From Dama dama (lineage: Eukaryota; Chordata; Mammalia; Artiodactyla; Cervidae): a stretch of 64,000 bases of DNA. Under the pieces are notes generated by a model. It had not been told where the DNA came from and searched no databases. It saw only the letters and a list, made by a program, of their open reading frames with translations. The position numbers and the translations under genes were made by a program. The stretch is from positions 372,001 through 436,000 of the forward strand of contig NW_026870963.1 in NCBI RefSeq assembly GCF_033118175.1, written 5' to 3'. Of the stretch, positions 1 through 12,259 are shown piece after piece (position 1 is the first letter of the stretch; each line of letters begins with the position of its first letter).

Positions 1-323
1 GGACTAGGTCTTTCTCCGTGTTCTGCACAGGGGATTCAGATATTCCTTCGTCTTGGGAGATGCAAGATGAGCCTGCATTCAAATCACTGCAGGGATATCT
101 GGCCTTACTTCGAGTCAGAGCATCTCGGTGTCCATTCCACTTGAGGCGACAAACTCAGGGTCCCTCTCACATACCATTAGCTGAGAGTAGCCTCCACTTG
201 AGGGGCTTGTGTAAAGTTGGTATTCCTCTTGAGTCGAAGCCAGGGACTAAGCTCTCATCTCGAGTTGATTTGGGTTATACGGATCCCTTTCGTGTTGCTC
301 CAGTGACCTCAGGATCCCTCTAG
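1..323 (+). repeat. Satellite I-like monomer 0 (partial, 3' part)
   Basis: The window opens inside a monomer. It carries two diagnostic variants: gtgttctgcacagg (also in the monomers starting at 2712, 9079 and 10670) and cataccattag (also in those starting at 8283 and 9875). Confidence 0.9.
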
Positions 324-1119
324 ACTTGAGACAGTGATCGTGGGTTTTCTCTGGAGTGCCATCAAGGAAATCAAGGGTCCTTTCACGTTTGATGTGGAAC
401 TCGGAATTGCTCTGCACGCAGTGCAGGGGAATCGGGCCTCATCTCGCGGCGAGGGGGAAGTTTCATGGTTTTTCTCGAGTCGCGCCCAGAACCTGGGGTA
501 TATTCTCAAGTTACGACGGGGAGGGCCCTTCCAGACACGTGTTTGTTCAGCGACGTCAGGACTCCTGCCTAGGTGCGAGGGACACCTCGGGATTCTCCTC
601 GAGTATTGGCATGGCAATTGGGACGCGTCTCCACGTGAGGCGGGAGACCCAGGGTCCCTTTCCACGTGCCACAGTGATCCTGGGACTCCTATCCATTTTC
701 AAGAGGAGTCAGGCATCGTCTCCTTGGGAAGCATTGATCTCTGCAGACCTCTCGAGTTTTCAAAGGATGTGAGGCCTCCGGTCTCGATGAGGCGGAGGAC
801 TAGGTCTTTCTCTTTGGTCTCCACAGGGGATTCAGACATCATTTCGTCTTGGGAGATGCAAGACGAGCCTGCATTCAATTCACTGCAGGGATATCCGGCC
901 TTACTTCGAGTCAGAGCATCTCGGTGTCCATTGCACTTGAGGCCACAAACTCAGGGTCCCTCTCACATACCTGTAGCTGAGAGAAGCCTCCTCTTGAGGT
1001 GCTTGTGGAAAGTTGGTATTCCTCTTGAGTCGAAGCCAGGGACTAAGCTCTCATCTCGAGTTGATTTGGGGTCCTCGGAGCCCTTTCGTGTTGCTCCAGG
1101 GACCTCAGGATCCCTCTAG
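324..1119 (+). repeat. Satellite I-like monomer 1
   Basis: 796 bp. Private variants include gtgatcgtggg near the start, ctcaagttacgac, which destroys one CTCGAG, and gagtattggcatgg. Its gtctcgatgagg and cgcgcccagaacc variants relate it to the monomer starting at 9875. Confidence 0.92.
536..668. promoter_or_regulatory. Representative CACGTG E-box trio of the satellite I monomer
   Basis: Three palindromic CACGTG hexamers sit at 536-541, 632-637 and 663-668. The last two are exactly one 31-bp subrepeat apart, so they descend from the same subrepeat position. The trio recurs in most monomers; the first member is lost in those starting at 3508, 4304, 8283 and 13852. CACGTG is the core of the canonical E-box bound by bHLH factors such as MYC/MAX and USF. 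Whether it is used here is unknown; this is a motif match only. Confidence 0.35.
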
Positions 1120-1915
1120 ACTTGAGACAGTGATCTTGTGTTTTCTCTGGAGTGCCATCAAGGAAATCAAGGCTCGTTTCAAGTTTGATGTGGAACACGG
1201 AATTTCTCTGCACGCAGTGCAGGGGAATCGGGCCTCATCTCGCGGCGAGGGGGAAGTCTCATGGTTTTTCTCGAGTTGCGGCCGGAACCTGGGGTATATT
1301 CTCGAGTTACGACGGGGAGGGCCCTTCCAGACACGTGTTTGTTCAGCGACGTCAGGACTCCTGCCTAGGTGCGAGGGACACCTCGGGATTCTCCTCGAGT
1401 CTTGGCATGGCAATTGGGACGCGTCTCCACGTGAGGCGGGAGACCCAGGGTCCCTTTCCACGTGCCACAGGGATCCTGGGACTCCTATCCATTTTCAAGA
1501 CGAGTCAAGCATCGTCTCCTTTGGAAGCATTGATCTCCGCATACCTCTCGAATTTTCAAAGGATGTGAGGCCTCCGGTCGCGATGAGGCAGAGGACTAGG
1601 TCTTTCTCTGTCGTCTCCACAGCGGATTCAGACATCCCTTCGTCTTGGGAGATGCAAGACGAGCCTGCATTCATTTCGCTGCAGGGATATCCGGCTTTAC
1701 TTCGAGTCAGAGCATCTCGGTGTCCATTCCACTTGAGGCCACAAACTCAGGGTAACTCTCACATACCTGTAGCTGAGAGAAGCCTCCTCTGGAGGTGCTT
1801 GTGGAAAGTTGGTATTCCTCTTGAGTCTAAGCCAGGGACTAAGTTCTCATCTCGAGTTGATTTGGGGTCCACGGAGCCCTTTTGTGTTGCTCCAGTGACC
1901 TCAGGATCCCTCTAG
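1120..1915 (+). repeat. Satellite I-like monomer 2
   Basis: 796 bp. It has tttcaagtttgatg, the cgcatacctctcgaa variant (CTCGAG lost) shared with the next monomer and with the one starting at 5100, and acagcggattcag. Confidence 0.92.
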
Positions 1916-2711
1916 ACTTGAAACAGTGATCTTGGGTTTTCTCTGGAGTGCCATCAAGGAAATCAAGGCTCCTTTCACGTTTGATGTGGAACACGGAATT
2001 CCTCTGCACGCAGCCCAGGGGAATCGGGCCTCATCTCGCGGCGAGGGGGAAGTCTCATGGTTTTTCTCGAGTTGCGGCCGGAACCTGGGGTATATTCTCG
2101 AGTTACGACGGGGAGGGCCCTTCCAGACACGTGTTTGTTCAGCGACGTCAGGACTCCTGCCTAGGTGCGAGGGACACCTCGGGATTCTCCTCGAGTCTTG
2201 GCATGGCAATTGGGACGCGTCTCCACGTGAGGCGGGAGACCCAGGGTCCCTTTCCACGTGCCACAGGGATCCTGGGACTCCTATCCATTTTCAAGAGGAG
2301 TCAAGCATCGTCTCCTTTGGAAGCATTGATCTCCGCATACCTCTCGAATTTTCAAAGGATGTGAGGACTCCGGTCGCGGTGAGGCAGAGGACTAGGTCTT
2401 TCTCTGTCATCTCCACAGTGGATTCAGACATCCCTTCGTCTTGGGAGATGCAAGACGAGCCTGCATTCAATTCGCTGCAGGGATATCCGGCTTTACTTCG
2501 AGTCAGAGCATCTCGTTGTCCATTCCACTTGAGGCCACAAACTCAGGGTCCCTCTCACATACCTGTAGCTGAGAGAAGCCTCCTCTTGAGGTGCTTGTGG
2601 AAAGTTGGTATTCCTCTTGAGTCTAAGCCAGGGACTAAGTTCTCATCTCGAGTTTATTTGGGGTCCACGGAGAACTTTCGTGTTGCTCCAGTGACCTCAG
2701 GATCCCTCTAG
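1916..2711 (+). repeat. Satellite I-like monomer 3
   Basis: 796 bp. It shares cgcatacctctcgaa and the aagttctcatctcg variant with the preceding monomer, so the two probably arose by a local duplication. Private: cggagaactttcg. Confidence 0.92.
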
Positions 2712-3507
2712 ACTTGAGACAGTGATCTTGGGTTTTCTCTGGAGTGCCATCAAGGAAATCAAGGGTCCTTTCACTTTTGATGTGGAACTCGGAATTGCTC
2801 TGCACGCAGTGCAGGGGAATCGGGCCTCATCTCGCGGCGAGGAGGAAGTTTCATGGTTTTTCTCGAGTTGCGGCCAGAACCTGGGGTATATTCTGGAGTT
2901 ACGACGGGGAGGGCCCTTCCAGACACAGGTTTGTTCAGCGACGTCAGGACTCCTGCCTAGGTGCGAGGGACACCTCGGGATTCTCCTCGAGTCTTGGCAT
3001 GGCAATGGGGATGCGTCTCCACGTGATGCGGGAGACCCAGGGTCCCTTTCCACGTGCCACAGGGATCCTGGGACTCCTATCCATTTTCAAGAGGAGTCAG
3101 GCATCGTCTCCTTTGGAAGCATTGATCTCCGCGGACCTCTCGAGTTTTCAAACGATGTGAGGCCTCCGGTTGCGTTGAGGCGGAGGACTAGGTCTTTCTC
3201 TGTGTTCTGCACAGGGGATTCAGACATCCCTTCGTCTTGGGAGATGCAAGACGAGCCTGCATTCAATTCACTGCAGGGATATCCGGCCTTACTTCGAGTC
3301 AGAGCATCTCGGTGTCCATTCCACTTGAGGCCACAAACTCAGGGTCCCTCTCACATACCTGTAGCTGAGAGAAGCCTCCTCTTGAGGGGCTTGTGGAAAG
3401 TTCGTATTCCTCTTGAGTTGAAGCCAGGGACTAATCTCTCATCTCGAGTTGATTTGGGGTCCACGGAGCCCTTTCGTGTTGCTCCAGTGACCTCAGGATC
3501 CCTCTAG
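2712..3507 (+). repeat. Satellite I-like monomer 4 (twin of the monomer at 9079)
   Basis: 796 bp. From tattctggagttacg to the end it is almost identical to the monomer eight positions downstream, including cagacacaggtttg, cacgtgatgcggg, caaacgatgtgagg, gttgcgttgagg and gtgttctgcac. This is the clearest long-distance twin in the array. Confidence 0.92.
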
Positions 3508-4303
3508 ACTTGAGACAGTGATCTTGGGTTTTCTCTGGAGTGCCATCAAGGAAATCAAGGGTCCTTTCACGTTTGATGTGGAACTCGGAATTGCTCTGCA
3601 CGCAGTGCAGGGGAATCGGGCCTCATCTCGCGGCGAGGGGGAAGTCTCATGGTTTTTCTCGAGTTGCGGCTGGAACCTGGGGTATATTCTCGAGTTACGA
3701 CGGGGAGGGCCTGTCCAGACACGGGTTTGTTCAGCGACGTCAGGACTCCTGCCTAGGTGCGAGGGACACCTCGTGATTCTCCTCGAGTCTTGGCATGGAA
3801 ATTTGGACGCGTCTCCACGTGAGGCGGGAGTCCCAGGGTCCCTTTCCACGTGCCACAGGGATCCTGGGACTCCTATCCATTTTCAAGAGGCGTCAGGCAT
3901 CGTCTCCTTTGGAAGCATTGATCTCCGCGGACCTCTCGAGTTTTCAAAGGATGTGAGGCCTCCGGTCGCGATGAGGCGGAGGACTAGGTCTTTCTCTGTG
4001 GTCTCCACAGGGGATTCAGACATCCCTTCGTCTTGGGAGATGCAAGACGAGCCTGCATTCAATTCACTGCAGGGATATCTGGCCTTACGTCGAGTCAGAG
4101 CATCTCGGTGTCCATTCCACTTGAGGCCACAAACTCAGGGTCCCTCTCACATACCTGTAGCTGAGAGAAGCCTCCTCTTGAGGTGCTTGTGGAAAGTTGG
4201 TATTCCTCTTGAGTCGAAGCCAGGGACTAAGCTCTCATCTCGAGTTGATTTGGGGTCCACGGAGCCTTTTCATGTTGCTCCAGTGACCTCAGGATCCCTC
4301 TAG
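3508..4303 (+). repeat. Satellite I-like monomer 5
   Basis: 796 bp. The first CACGTG is lost (cagacacgggtttg). Other variants are gggcctgtccag, cctcgtgattc and gcatggaaatttgg. Confidence 0.92.
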
Positions 4304-5099
4304 ACTTGAGACAGTGAACTTGGGTTTTCTCTGGAGTGCCATCAAGGAAATCAAGGCTCCTTTAACGTTTGATGTGGAAAACGGAATTGCTCTGCACGCA
4401 GTGCAGGGGAATCGGGCCTCATCTCGCGGCGAGGGGGAAATCTCATGGTTTTTCTGGAGGTGCGGCCGGAACCTGGGATATATTCTCGAGTTACGACGGG
4501 GAGGGCCCTTCCAGACATGTGTTTGTTCAGCGACGTCAGGACTCCTACCTAGGTGCGAGGGACACCTCGGGATTCTCCTCGAGTCTTGGCATGGCAATTG
4601 GGACGCGTCTCCACATGAGGCGGTAGACCCAGGGTCCCTTTCCACGTGCCACAGGGATCCTAGGACTCCTATCCATTTTCAAGAGGAGTCGCGCATCGTC
4701 TCCTTTGGAAGCATTGATCTCTGCAGACCTCTCGAGTTTTCAAAGGATGTGAGGCCTCCGGTCGCGATGTGGCGGAGGACTAGGTCTTTCTCTGTGGTCT
4801 CCACAGGGGATTCAGACATCCCTTCATCTTGGGAGATGCAAGACGAGCCTGCATTCAATTCATTGCAGGGATATCCGGCCTTACTTCGAGTCAGAGCATC
4901 TCGGTGTCCATTCCACTTGAGGCCACAAACTCGGGGTCCCTCAAATATACCTGTAGCTGAGAGAAGCCTCCTCTTGAGGTGCTTGTGGAAAGTTGGTATT
5001 CCTCTTGAGTCGAAGCCAGGGACTAAGCTCTCATCTCGAGTTGATTTGGGGTCCACGGAGCCCTTTCGTGTTGCTCAAGTGACCTTAGGATCCCTCTAG
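4304..5099 (+). repeat. Satellite I-like monomer 6
   Basis: 796 bp. It carries ggggtccctcaaatatacc, otherwise seen only in the monomer at 12260, ten positions downstream. The first CACGTG has become CATGTG by a CpG-type change. Confidence 0.92.
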
Positions 5100-5894
5100 A
5101 CTTGAGACAGTGATCTTGGGTTTTCTCTGGAATGCCATCAAGGAAATCAAGGCTCCTTTCACGTTTGATGTGGAACACGGAAATGCTCTGCATGCAGTGC
5201 AGGGGAATCGGGGCTCATCTCGCGGCGAGGGGGAAGTCTCATGGTTTTTCTCGATTTGCGGCCGGAACCTGGGGTATAATCTCGAGTTACGACGGGGAGG
5301 GCCCTTCCAGACACGTGTTTGTTCAGCGACGTCAGGACTCCTGCCTAGGTGCGAGGGACACCTCGGGATTCTCCTCGAGTTTGGCTTGGCAATTTGGACA
5401 CGTCTCCTCGTGAGGCGGGAGACCCAGGGTCCCTTTCCACGTGCCACAGGGATCCTGGGACTCCTATCCATTTTCAAGAGGAGTCAGGTATCGTCTCCTT
5501 TGGAAGCATTTATCTCCGCATACCTCTCGAATTTTCAAAGGATGTGAGGCCTCCGGTCGCGATGAGGCGGAGGACTAGGTCTTTCTCTGTGGTCTCCACA
5601 GCGGATTCAGACATCCCTTCGTGTTGGGAGATGCAAGACGAGCCTGCATTCAACTCACTGCAGTAATATCCGGCCTTACTTCGAGTCAGAGCATCTCGGT
5701 GTCCATTCCACTTGAGGCCACAAACTCAGGGTCCCTCTCACATACCTGTAGCTGAGAGAAGCCTCCTCTTGAGGTGCTTGTGGAAAGTTGGCATTCTTCT
5801 TGATTCAAAGCCATGGACTAAGCTCTCATCTCGAGTTGATTTGGTGTCCACGGAGCCCTTTCGTGTTGCTACAGTGACCTCAGGATCCTTCTAG
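5100..5894 (+). repeat. Satellite I-like monomer 7
   Basis: 795 bp. It has tttggcttggcaatttgg and ctcctcgtgagg (shared with the monomer at 13056), ctgcagtaatatcc in place of ctgcagggatatcc, and an end variant ccttctag. Confidence 0.92.
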
Positions 5895-6690
5895 ACTTGA
5901 GACAGTGATCTTGGGTTTTCTCTGGAGTGCCATCAAGGAAATCAAGTCTCCTTTCACGTTTGATGTGGAACATGGAATTGCTCTACACGCAGTCCAGGGG
6001 AATCGGGCTTCATGTCGCGGCGAGGGGAAAGTCTCATGGTTTTTCTCGAGTTGCGGCCGGAACCTGGGGTATATTCTCCAGTTACGACGGGGAGGGCCCT
6101 TCCAGACACGTGTTTGTTCAGCGAGGTCAGGACTCCTGCCTAGGTGCGAGGGACACCTCGGGATTCTCCTCGAGTCTTGGCATGGCAATTGGGAGGCATC
6201 TCCACGTGAGGTGGGAGACACAGGGTCCCTTTCCACGTGCCACAGGGATCCTGGGACTCCTATCCATTTTCAAGAGGAGTCAGGCATCGTCTCCTTTGGA
6301 AACATTGATCTCTGCGGACCTCTCGAGTTTTCAAAGGATGTGAGGCCTCCAGTCGCGATGAGGCGGAGAACTCGGTCTTTCTCTGTCATCTCCTCAGGGG
6401 ATTCAGACATCCCTTCGTCTTGGGAGATGCAAGACGAGCCTGCATTCAATTCACTGCAGGGATATCCGGCCTTACTTCGAGTCAGAGCATCTCGGTGTCC
6501 ATTCCACTTGAGGCAACAAACTCAGGGTCCCTCTCACATACCTGTAGCTGAGAGAGGCATCCTCTTGAGGTGCTTGTGGAAAGTTGGTATTCCTCTTGAG
6601 TCGAAGCCAGGGAGTAAGCTCTAGTCTCGAGTTGATTTGTGGTCCACGGAGCCCTTACGTGTTGCTCCAGTGACCTCAGGATCCCTCTAG
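5895..6690 (+). repeat. Satellite I-like monomer 8
   Basis: 796 bp. Variants are catgtcgcggcg (shared with the monomer at 15444), gggaggcatctcc and gggagtaagctctagtctcg. Confidence 0.92.
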
Positions 6691-7485
6691 ACTTGAGACA
6701 GTGAACTTGGGTTTTCTCTGGAGTGCCATCAAGGAAATCAAGGCTCCTTTCACGTTTGATGTGAAAAACGGAATTGCTCTGCACTCAGTGCAGGGGAATC
6801 GGGCCTCATCTCGCGGCGAGGGGGAAGTCTCATGGTTTTTCTCGAGTTGCGGCCGGAATCTGGGGTATATTCTCGAGATACGACGGGGAGGGCCCTTCCA
6901 GACACGTGTTTGTTCAGCGACGTCAGGACTCCTGCCTAGGTGCGAGGGACACCTCGGGATTCTCCTCGAGTCTTGGCATGGCAATTGGGACGCGTTTCCA
7001 CCTGAGGCGGGAGACCCAGGTTCCCTTTCCACGTGCCACAGGGATACTGGGACTCCTATCCATTTTCAAGAGGAGTCAGGCATCGTCTCCTTTGGAGGCA
7101 TTGATCTCCGCAGACCTCTCGTGTTTTCAAAGGATGTGAGGCCTCCGGTCGCGATGAGGCGGAGGACTAGGTCTTTCTCTCTGGTCTCCACAGGGGATTC
7201 AGACATCCCTACGTTTGGGAGATGCAAGACGAGCCTGCATTCACTTCACTGCAGGGATATCCGGCGTTACTTCGAGTCAGAGCATCTCGGTGTCCATTCG
7301 ATTTGAGGCCACAAACTCAGGGTCCCTCTCACATACCTGTAGCTGCGAGAAGCCTCCTCTTGAGGTGCTTGTGGAAAGTTGGTATTCCTCTTGAGTCGAA
7401 GCCAGGGACTAAGCTCTCATCTCGAGTTGATTTGGGGTCCACGGAGCCCTTTCGTGTTACTCCAGTGACCTCAGGATCCCTCTAG
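6691..7485 (+). repeat. Satellite I-like monomer 9
   Basis: 795 bp. One base is missing at ccctacgtttggg, compared with cccttcgtcttggg elsewhere. It also has gagatacgacgg and gcgagaagcctcc. Confidence 0.92.
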
Positions 7486-8282
7486 ACTTCAGACAGTGAC
7501 TTTGGGTTTTCTCTGGAGTGGCATCAAGGAAATCAAGGCTCCTTTCACGTTTAATGTGGATCACGGAATTGCTCTGCACGCAGTTGCGGGTTAATCGGGA
7601 CTCATCTCGCGGCGAGGGGGAAGTCTCATGGTTTCTCTCGAGTTACGGCCGGAACCTGGGGTATATTCTCGATTTACGACGGGGAGGGCCCTTCCAGACA
7701 CGTGTTTGTTCAGCGACGTCAGGACTCCGGCCTAGGTGCGAGGGACACCTCGGGATTCTCCTCGATTCTTGGCATGGCAATTGGGACGCATCTCCACATG
7801 AGGCGGGAGACCCAGTGTCACTTTCCACGTGCCACAGGGATCCTGAGACTCCTATCCATTTTCAAGAGGAGTCAGGCATCGTCTCCTTTGGAAGCATTGA
7901 TCTCCGCGGACCTCTCGAGTTTTCAACTGATGTGAGGCCTCTGTTCGCATTGAGCCGGAGGACTAGGTCTTTCTCTGTGGTCTCCAGAGGGGATTCAGAC
8001 ATCCCTTCGTCTTGGGAGATGCAAGACGAGCCTGCATTCACTTCACTGCAGGGATATCCGGCCTTACTTCGAGTCAGAGCATCTCAGTGTCCATTCCACT
8101 TGAGGCCACAAACTCAGGGTCCCTCTCACATACCTGTAGCTGAGAGAGGCATCCTCTTGAGGTGCTTGTGGAAAGTTGGTATTCCTCTTGAGTCGAAGCC
8201 AGGGACTAAGCTTTCATCTCGAGTTGATTTGGGGTCGACGGAGCCCTTTCGTGTTGCTCCAGTGACCTCATTATCCCTATAG
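7486..8282 (+). repeat. Satellite I-like monomer 10
   Basis: 797 bp, the longest. It has cagttgcgggttaatcggg, ctgttcgcattgagccgg, and an altered end (ttatccctatag) that removes both GGATCC and TCTAGA at the monomer boundary. Confidence 0.92.
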
Positions 8283-9078
8283 ACTTGAGACAGTGATCTT
8301 GGGTTTTCTCTGGAGTGTCATCAAGGAAATCAAGGCTCCTTTCAGGTTTGATGTGAAACACGGAATTGCTCTGGACGCAGTGCAGGGGAATCGAGCCTCA
8401 TCTCGCGGCGAGGGGGAAGTCTCATGGTTTTTCTCGAGTTGCGGCCGGAACCTGGGGTATATTCTCGAGTTACGACGGGAAGGGCCCTTCCGTACACTTG
8501 TTTGTTCAGCGACATCAGGACTCCTGCCTAGGTGCGAGGGACACCTCGGGATTCTCCTCGAGTCTTCGCATGGCAATTGGGACCCTTCTCCACGTGAGGC
8601 GGGAGACCCAGGGTCCCTTTCCACGTGCCATAGGGATCCTGGGACTCCTATCCATTTTCAAGAGGAGTCAGGCATCGTCTCCTTTGGAAGCATTTCTCTC
8701 CGCAGACTTCTCGACTTTTCAAAAGATGTGAGGCCTCCGGTCGTGATGAGGCTGAGGACTAGGTCTTTCTCTGTCGTCTCCACAGGGGATTCCGACATCC
8801 CTTCATCTTGGGAGATGCAAGACGAGCCTTCATTCAATTCACTGCAGGGATATCCGGCCTTACTTCGAGTCAGAGCATCTCTGTGTCCATTCCAATTGAG
8901 GCGACAAACTCAGGGTCCCTCTCACATACCATTAGGTGAGAGTAGCCTCCTCTTGAGGGGCTTGTGGAAAGTTCGTATTCCTCTTGATTCGAAGCCAGGG
9001 ACTAAGCTCTCATCTCGAGTTGATTTGGGGTCCACGGAGCCCTTTCGTGTTGCTACAGTGACCTCAGGATCCCTCTAG
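8283..9078 (+). repeat. Satellite I-like monomer 11
   Basis: 796 bp. The first CACGTG is lost (cgtacacttgtttg). It shares cataccattag and gaggcgacaaactc with the opening partial monomer, 11 positions upstream. Confidence 0.92.
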
Positions 9079-9874
9079 ACTTGAAACAGTGATCTTGGGT
9101 TTTCTCTGGAGTGCCATTAAGGAAATCAAGGCTCCTTTCACTTTTGATGTAAAACACGGAATTGGTCTGCACGCAGTGCAGGGGAATCGGGCCTCATCTC
9201 GCGGGGAGGGGGAAGTCTCATGGTTTTTCTCGAGTTGCGGCCGGAACCTGGGGTATATTCTGGAGTTACGACGGGGAGGGCCCTTCCAGACACAGGTTTG
9301 TTCAGCGACGTCAGGACTCCTGCCTAGGTGCGAGGGACACCTCGGGATTCTCCTCGAGTCTTGGCATGGCAATGGGGATGCGTCTCCACGTGATGCGGGA
9401 GACCCAGGTTCCCTTTCCACGTGCCACAGGGATCCTGGGACTCCTATCCATTTTCAAGAGGAGTCAGGCATCGTCTCCTTTGGAAGCATTGATCTCCGCG
9501 GACCTCTCGAGTTTTCAAACGATGTGAGGCCTCCGGTTGCGTTGAGGCGGAGGACTAGGTCTTTCTCTGTGTTCTGCACAGGGGATTCAGACATCCCTTC
9601 GTCTTGGGAGATGCAAGACGAGCCTGCATTCAATTCACTGCAGGGATATCCGGCCTTACTTCGAGTCAGAGCATCTCGGTGTCCATTCCACTTGAGGCCA
9701 CAAACTCAGGGTCCCTCTCACATACCTGTAGCTGAGAGAAGCCTCCTCTTGAGGGGCTTGTGGAAAGTTCGTATTCCTCTTGAGTTGAAGCCAGGGACTA
9801 ATCTCTCATCTCGAGTTGATTTGGGGTCCACGGAGCCCTTTCGTGTTGCTCCAGTGACCTCAGGATCCCTCTAG
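9079..9874 (+). repeat. Satellite I-like monomer 12 (twin of the monomer at 2712)
   Basis: 796 bp. Its first ~160 bp differ from its twin (gatgtaaaacacgg, tcgcggggaggg); the remainder matches almost base for base, one visible difference being gacccaggttccc. Confidence 0.92.
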
Positions 9875-10669
9875 ACTTGAGACAGTGATCTTGGGTTTTC
9901 TCTGGAGTGCCATCAAGGAAATCAAGGGTCCTTTCACGTTTGATGTGGAACTCGGAATTGCTCTGCACGCAGTGCAGGGGAATCGGGCCTCATCTCGCGG
10001 CGAGGGGGAAGTTTCATGGTTTTTCTCGAGTCGCGGCCAGAACCTGGGGTATATTCTCGAGTTACGACGGGGAGGGCCCTTCCAGACACGTGTTTGTTCA
10101 GCGACGTCAGGACTCATGTCTAGGTGCGAGGGACACCTTGGGATTCTCCTCGAGTCTTGGCATGGCAATGGGGATGCGTCTCCACGTGAGGCGGGAGACC
10201 CAGGGTCCCTTTCCACGTGCCACAGGGATCCTGGGACTCCTATCCATTTTCAAGAAGAGTCAGACATCGTCTCCTTTGGAAGCATTGATCTCCGCAGACC
10301 TCTCGAGTTTTCAAAGGATGTGATGCCTCCCGTCTCGATGAGGCGGAGGACTAGGTCTTTCTCTGTCATCTCCACAGGGGATTCAGACATCCCTTCGTCT
10401 TGGGAGATGCAAGACGAGCCTGCATTCAATTCACTGCAGGGATATCTGGCCTTACTTCGAGTCAGAGCATCCCGGTGTCCATTCCACTTGAGGCCACAAA
10501 CTCAGGGTCCCTCTCACATACCATTAGCTGAGAGTAGCCTCCTCTTGAGGTGCTTGTGGAAAGTTGGTATCCCTTCGATTTGAAGCCAGGGACTAAGCTC
10601 TCAGCTCGAGTTGATTTGGGGTCCACGGAGCCCTTTCGTGTTGCTCCAGTGACCTCAGGATCCCTCTAG
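9875..10669 (+). repeat. Satellite I-like monomer 13
   Basis: 795 bp. It starts like the monomer at 3508 (gggtcctttcacg, gaactcgg), then has gtcgcggccag, cacatcgt-like local changes such as gacaccttggg, and tatcccttcgatttgaagcc. Confidence 0.92.
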
Positions 10670-11464
10670 ACTTGAGACAGTGATCTTGGGTTTTCTCTGG
10701 AGTGCCATCAAGGAAATCAAGGCTCCTTTCATTTTTGATGTGGAAACGGAATTGCTCTGCACGCAGGGCGGGGGAATCGGGCCTCATCTCGCGGCGAGGG
10801 GGAAGTCTCATGGTTTTTCTCGAGTTGCGGCCGGAACCTGGGGTATATTCTCGAGTTACGATGGGGAGGGCCCTTCCAGACACGTGTTTGTTCAGCGACA
10901 TCAGGGCTCCTGCCTAGGTGCGAGGGACACCTCGGGATTCTCCTCGAGTCTTGGCATGGCAATTGGGACGCGTCTCCACGTGAGGCGGGAGACCCAGGGT
11001 CCCTTTCCACGTGCCACAGGGATCCTGGGACTCCTCTCCATTTTCAAGAGGAGTCAGGCATCGTCTCCTTTGGAAGCATTGATCTCCGCGGACCTCTCGA
11101 GTTTTCAAAGGATGTGAGGCCTCCGGTCGCGTTGAGGCGGAGGACTAGGTCTTTCTCTGTGTTCTGCACAGGGGATTCAGACATCCCTTCGTCTTGGGAG
11201 ATGCAAGATGAGCCTGCATTCAATTCACTGCAGGGATATCCGGCCTTACTTCGAGTCAGAGCATCTCGGTGTCCATTCCACTTGAGGCCATAAACTCAGG
11301 GTCCCTCTCACATACCTGTAGCTGAGAGAAGCCTCCTCTTGAGGTGCTTGTGGAAAGTTGGTATTCCTCTCGATTTGAAGCCAGGGAATAAGCTCTCATC
11401 TCGAGTTGATTTGGGGTCCACGGAGCCCTTTTGTGTTGCTCCAGTGACCTCAGGATCCCTCTAG
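10670..11464 (+). repeat. Satellite I-like monomer 14
   Basis: 795 bp. It has a small deletion at gtggaaacggaattg, cgcagggcggggg, and shares the cgatttgaagccaggg variant with the preceding monomer. Confidence 0.92.
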
Positions 11465-12259
11465 ACTTGAGACAGTGATCTTGGGTTTTCTCTGGAGTGC
11501 CATCAAGGAAATCAAGGCTCCTTTCACGTTTGATGTGGAACACGGAATTGCTCTGCACGCAGTGCAGGGGAATCGGGCCTCATCCAGCGGCGAGGGGAAG
11601 TCTCATGGTTTTTCTCGAGTTGTAGCCGGAACCTGGGTTATATTCTCGAGTTACGACGGGGAGGGCCCTTCCAGACACGTGTATGTTCAGCGACGTCAGG
11701 ACTCATGCCTAGGTGCGAGGGAAACCTAGGGATTCTCCTGGAGTCTTGGCATGGCAATTGGGACGCGTCTCCACGTGAGGCGGGAGACCCAGGGTCCCTT
11801 TCCACGTGCCACAGGGATCCTGGGACTACTATCCATTTCCAAGAAGAGTCAGGCATCGTCTCCTATGGAAGCATTGATCTCCGCGGACCTCTCCAGTTTT
11901 CAAAGGATGTGAGGCCTCCGATCTCGATGAGGCGGAGAACGAGGTCTTTCTCTGTGGTCTCCACAGGGGATTCAGACAACCCTTCGTCTTGGGAGATGCA
12001 AGAAGAGCCTGCATTCAATTCACTGCAGGGATATCTGGCCTTACTTCGAGTCAGAGCATCTCGGTGTCCATTCCACTTGAGGCCACAAACTCAGGGTCCC
12101 TCTCACTTACCTGTAGCTGAGAGAAGCCTCCTCTTGAGGTGCTTGTGGAAAGTTGGTATTCCTCTTGAGTGGAAGCCAGGGACTAAGCTCACATCTCGAG
12201 TTGATTTGGGGTCAACAGAGCCCTTTCGTGTTGCTCCAGTGACCTCAGGATCCCTCTAG
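11465..12259 (+). repeat. Satellite I-like monomer 15
   Basis: 795 bp. It has catccagcggcgagg and gacaacccttcg, both also present (with one base difference in the first) in the monomer three positions downstream. Confidence 0.92.
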
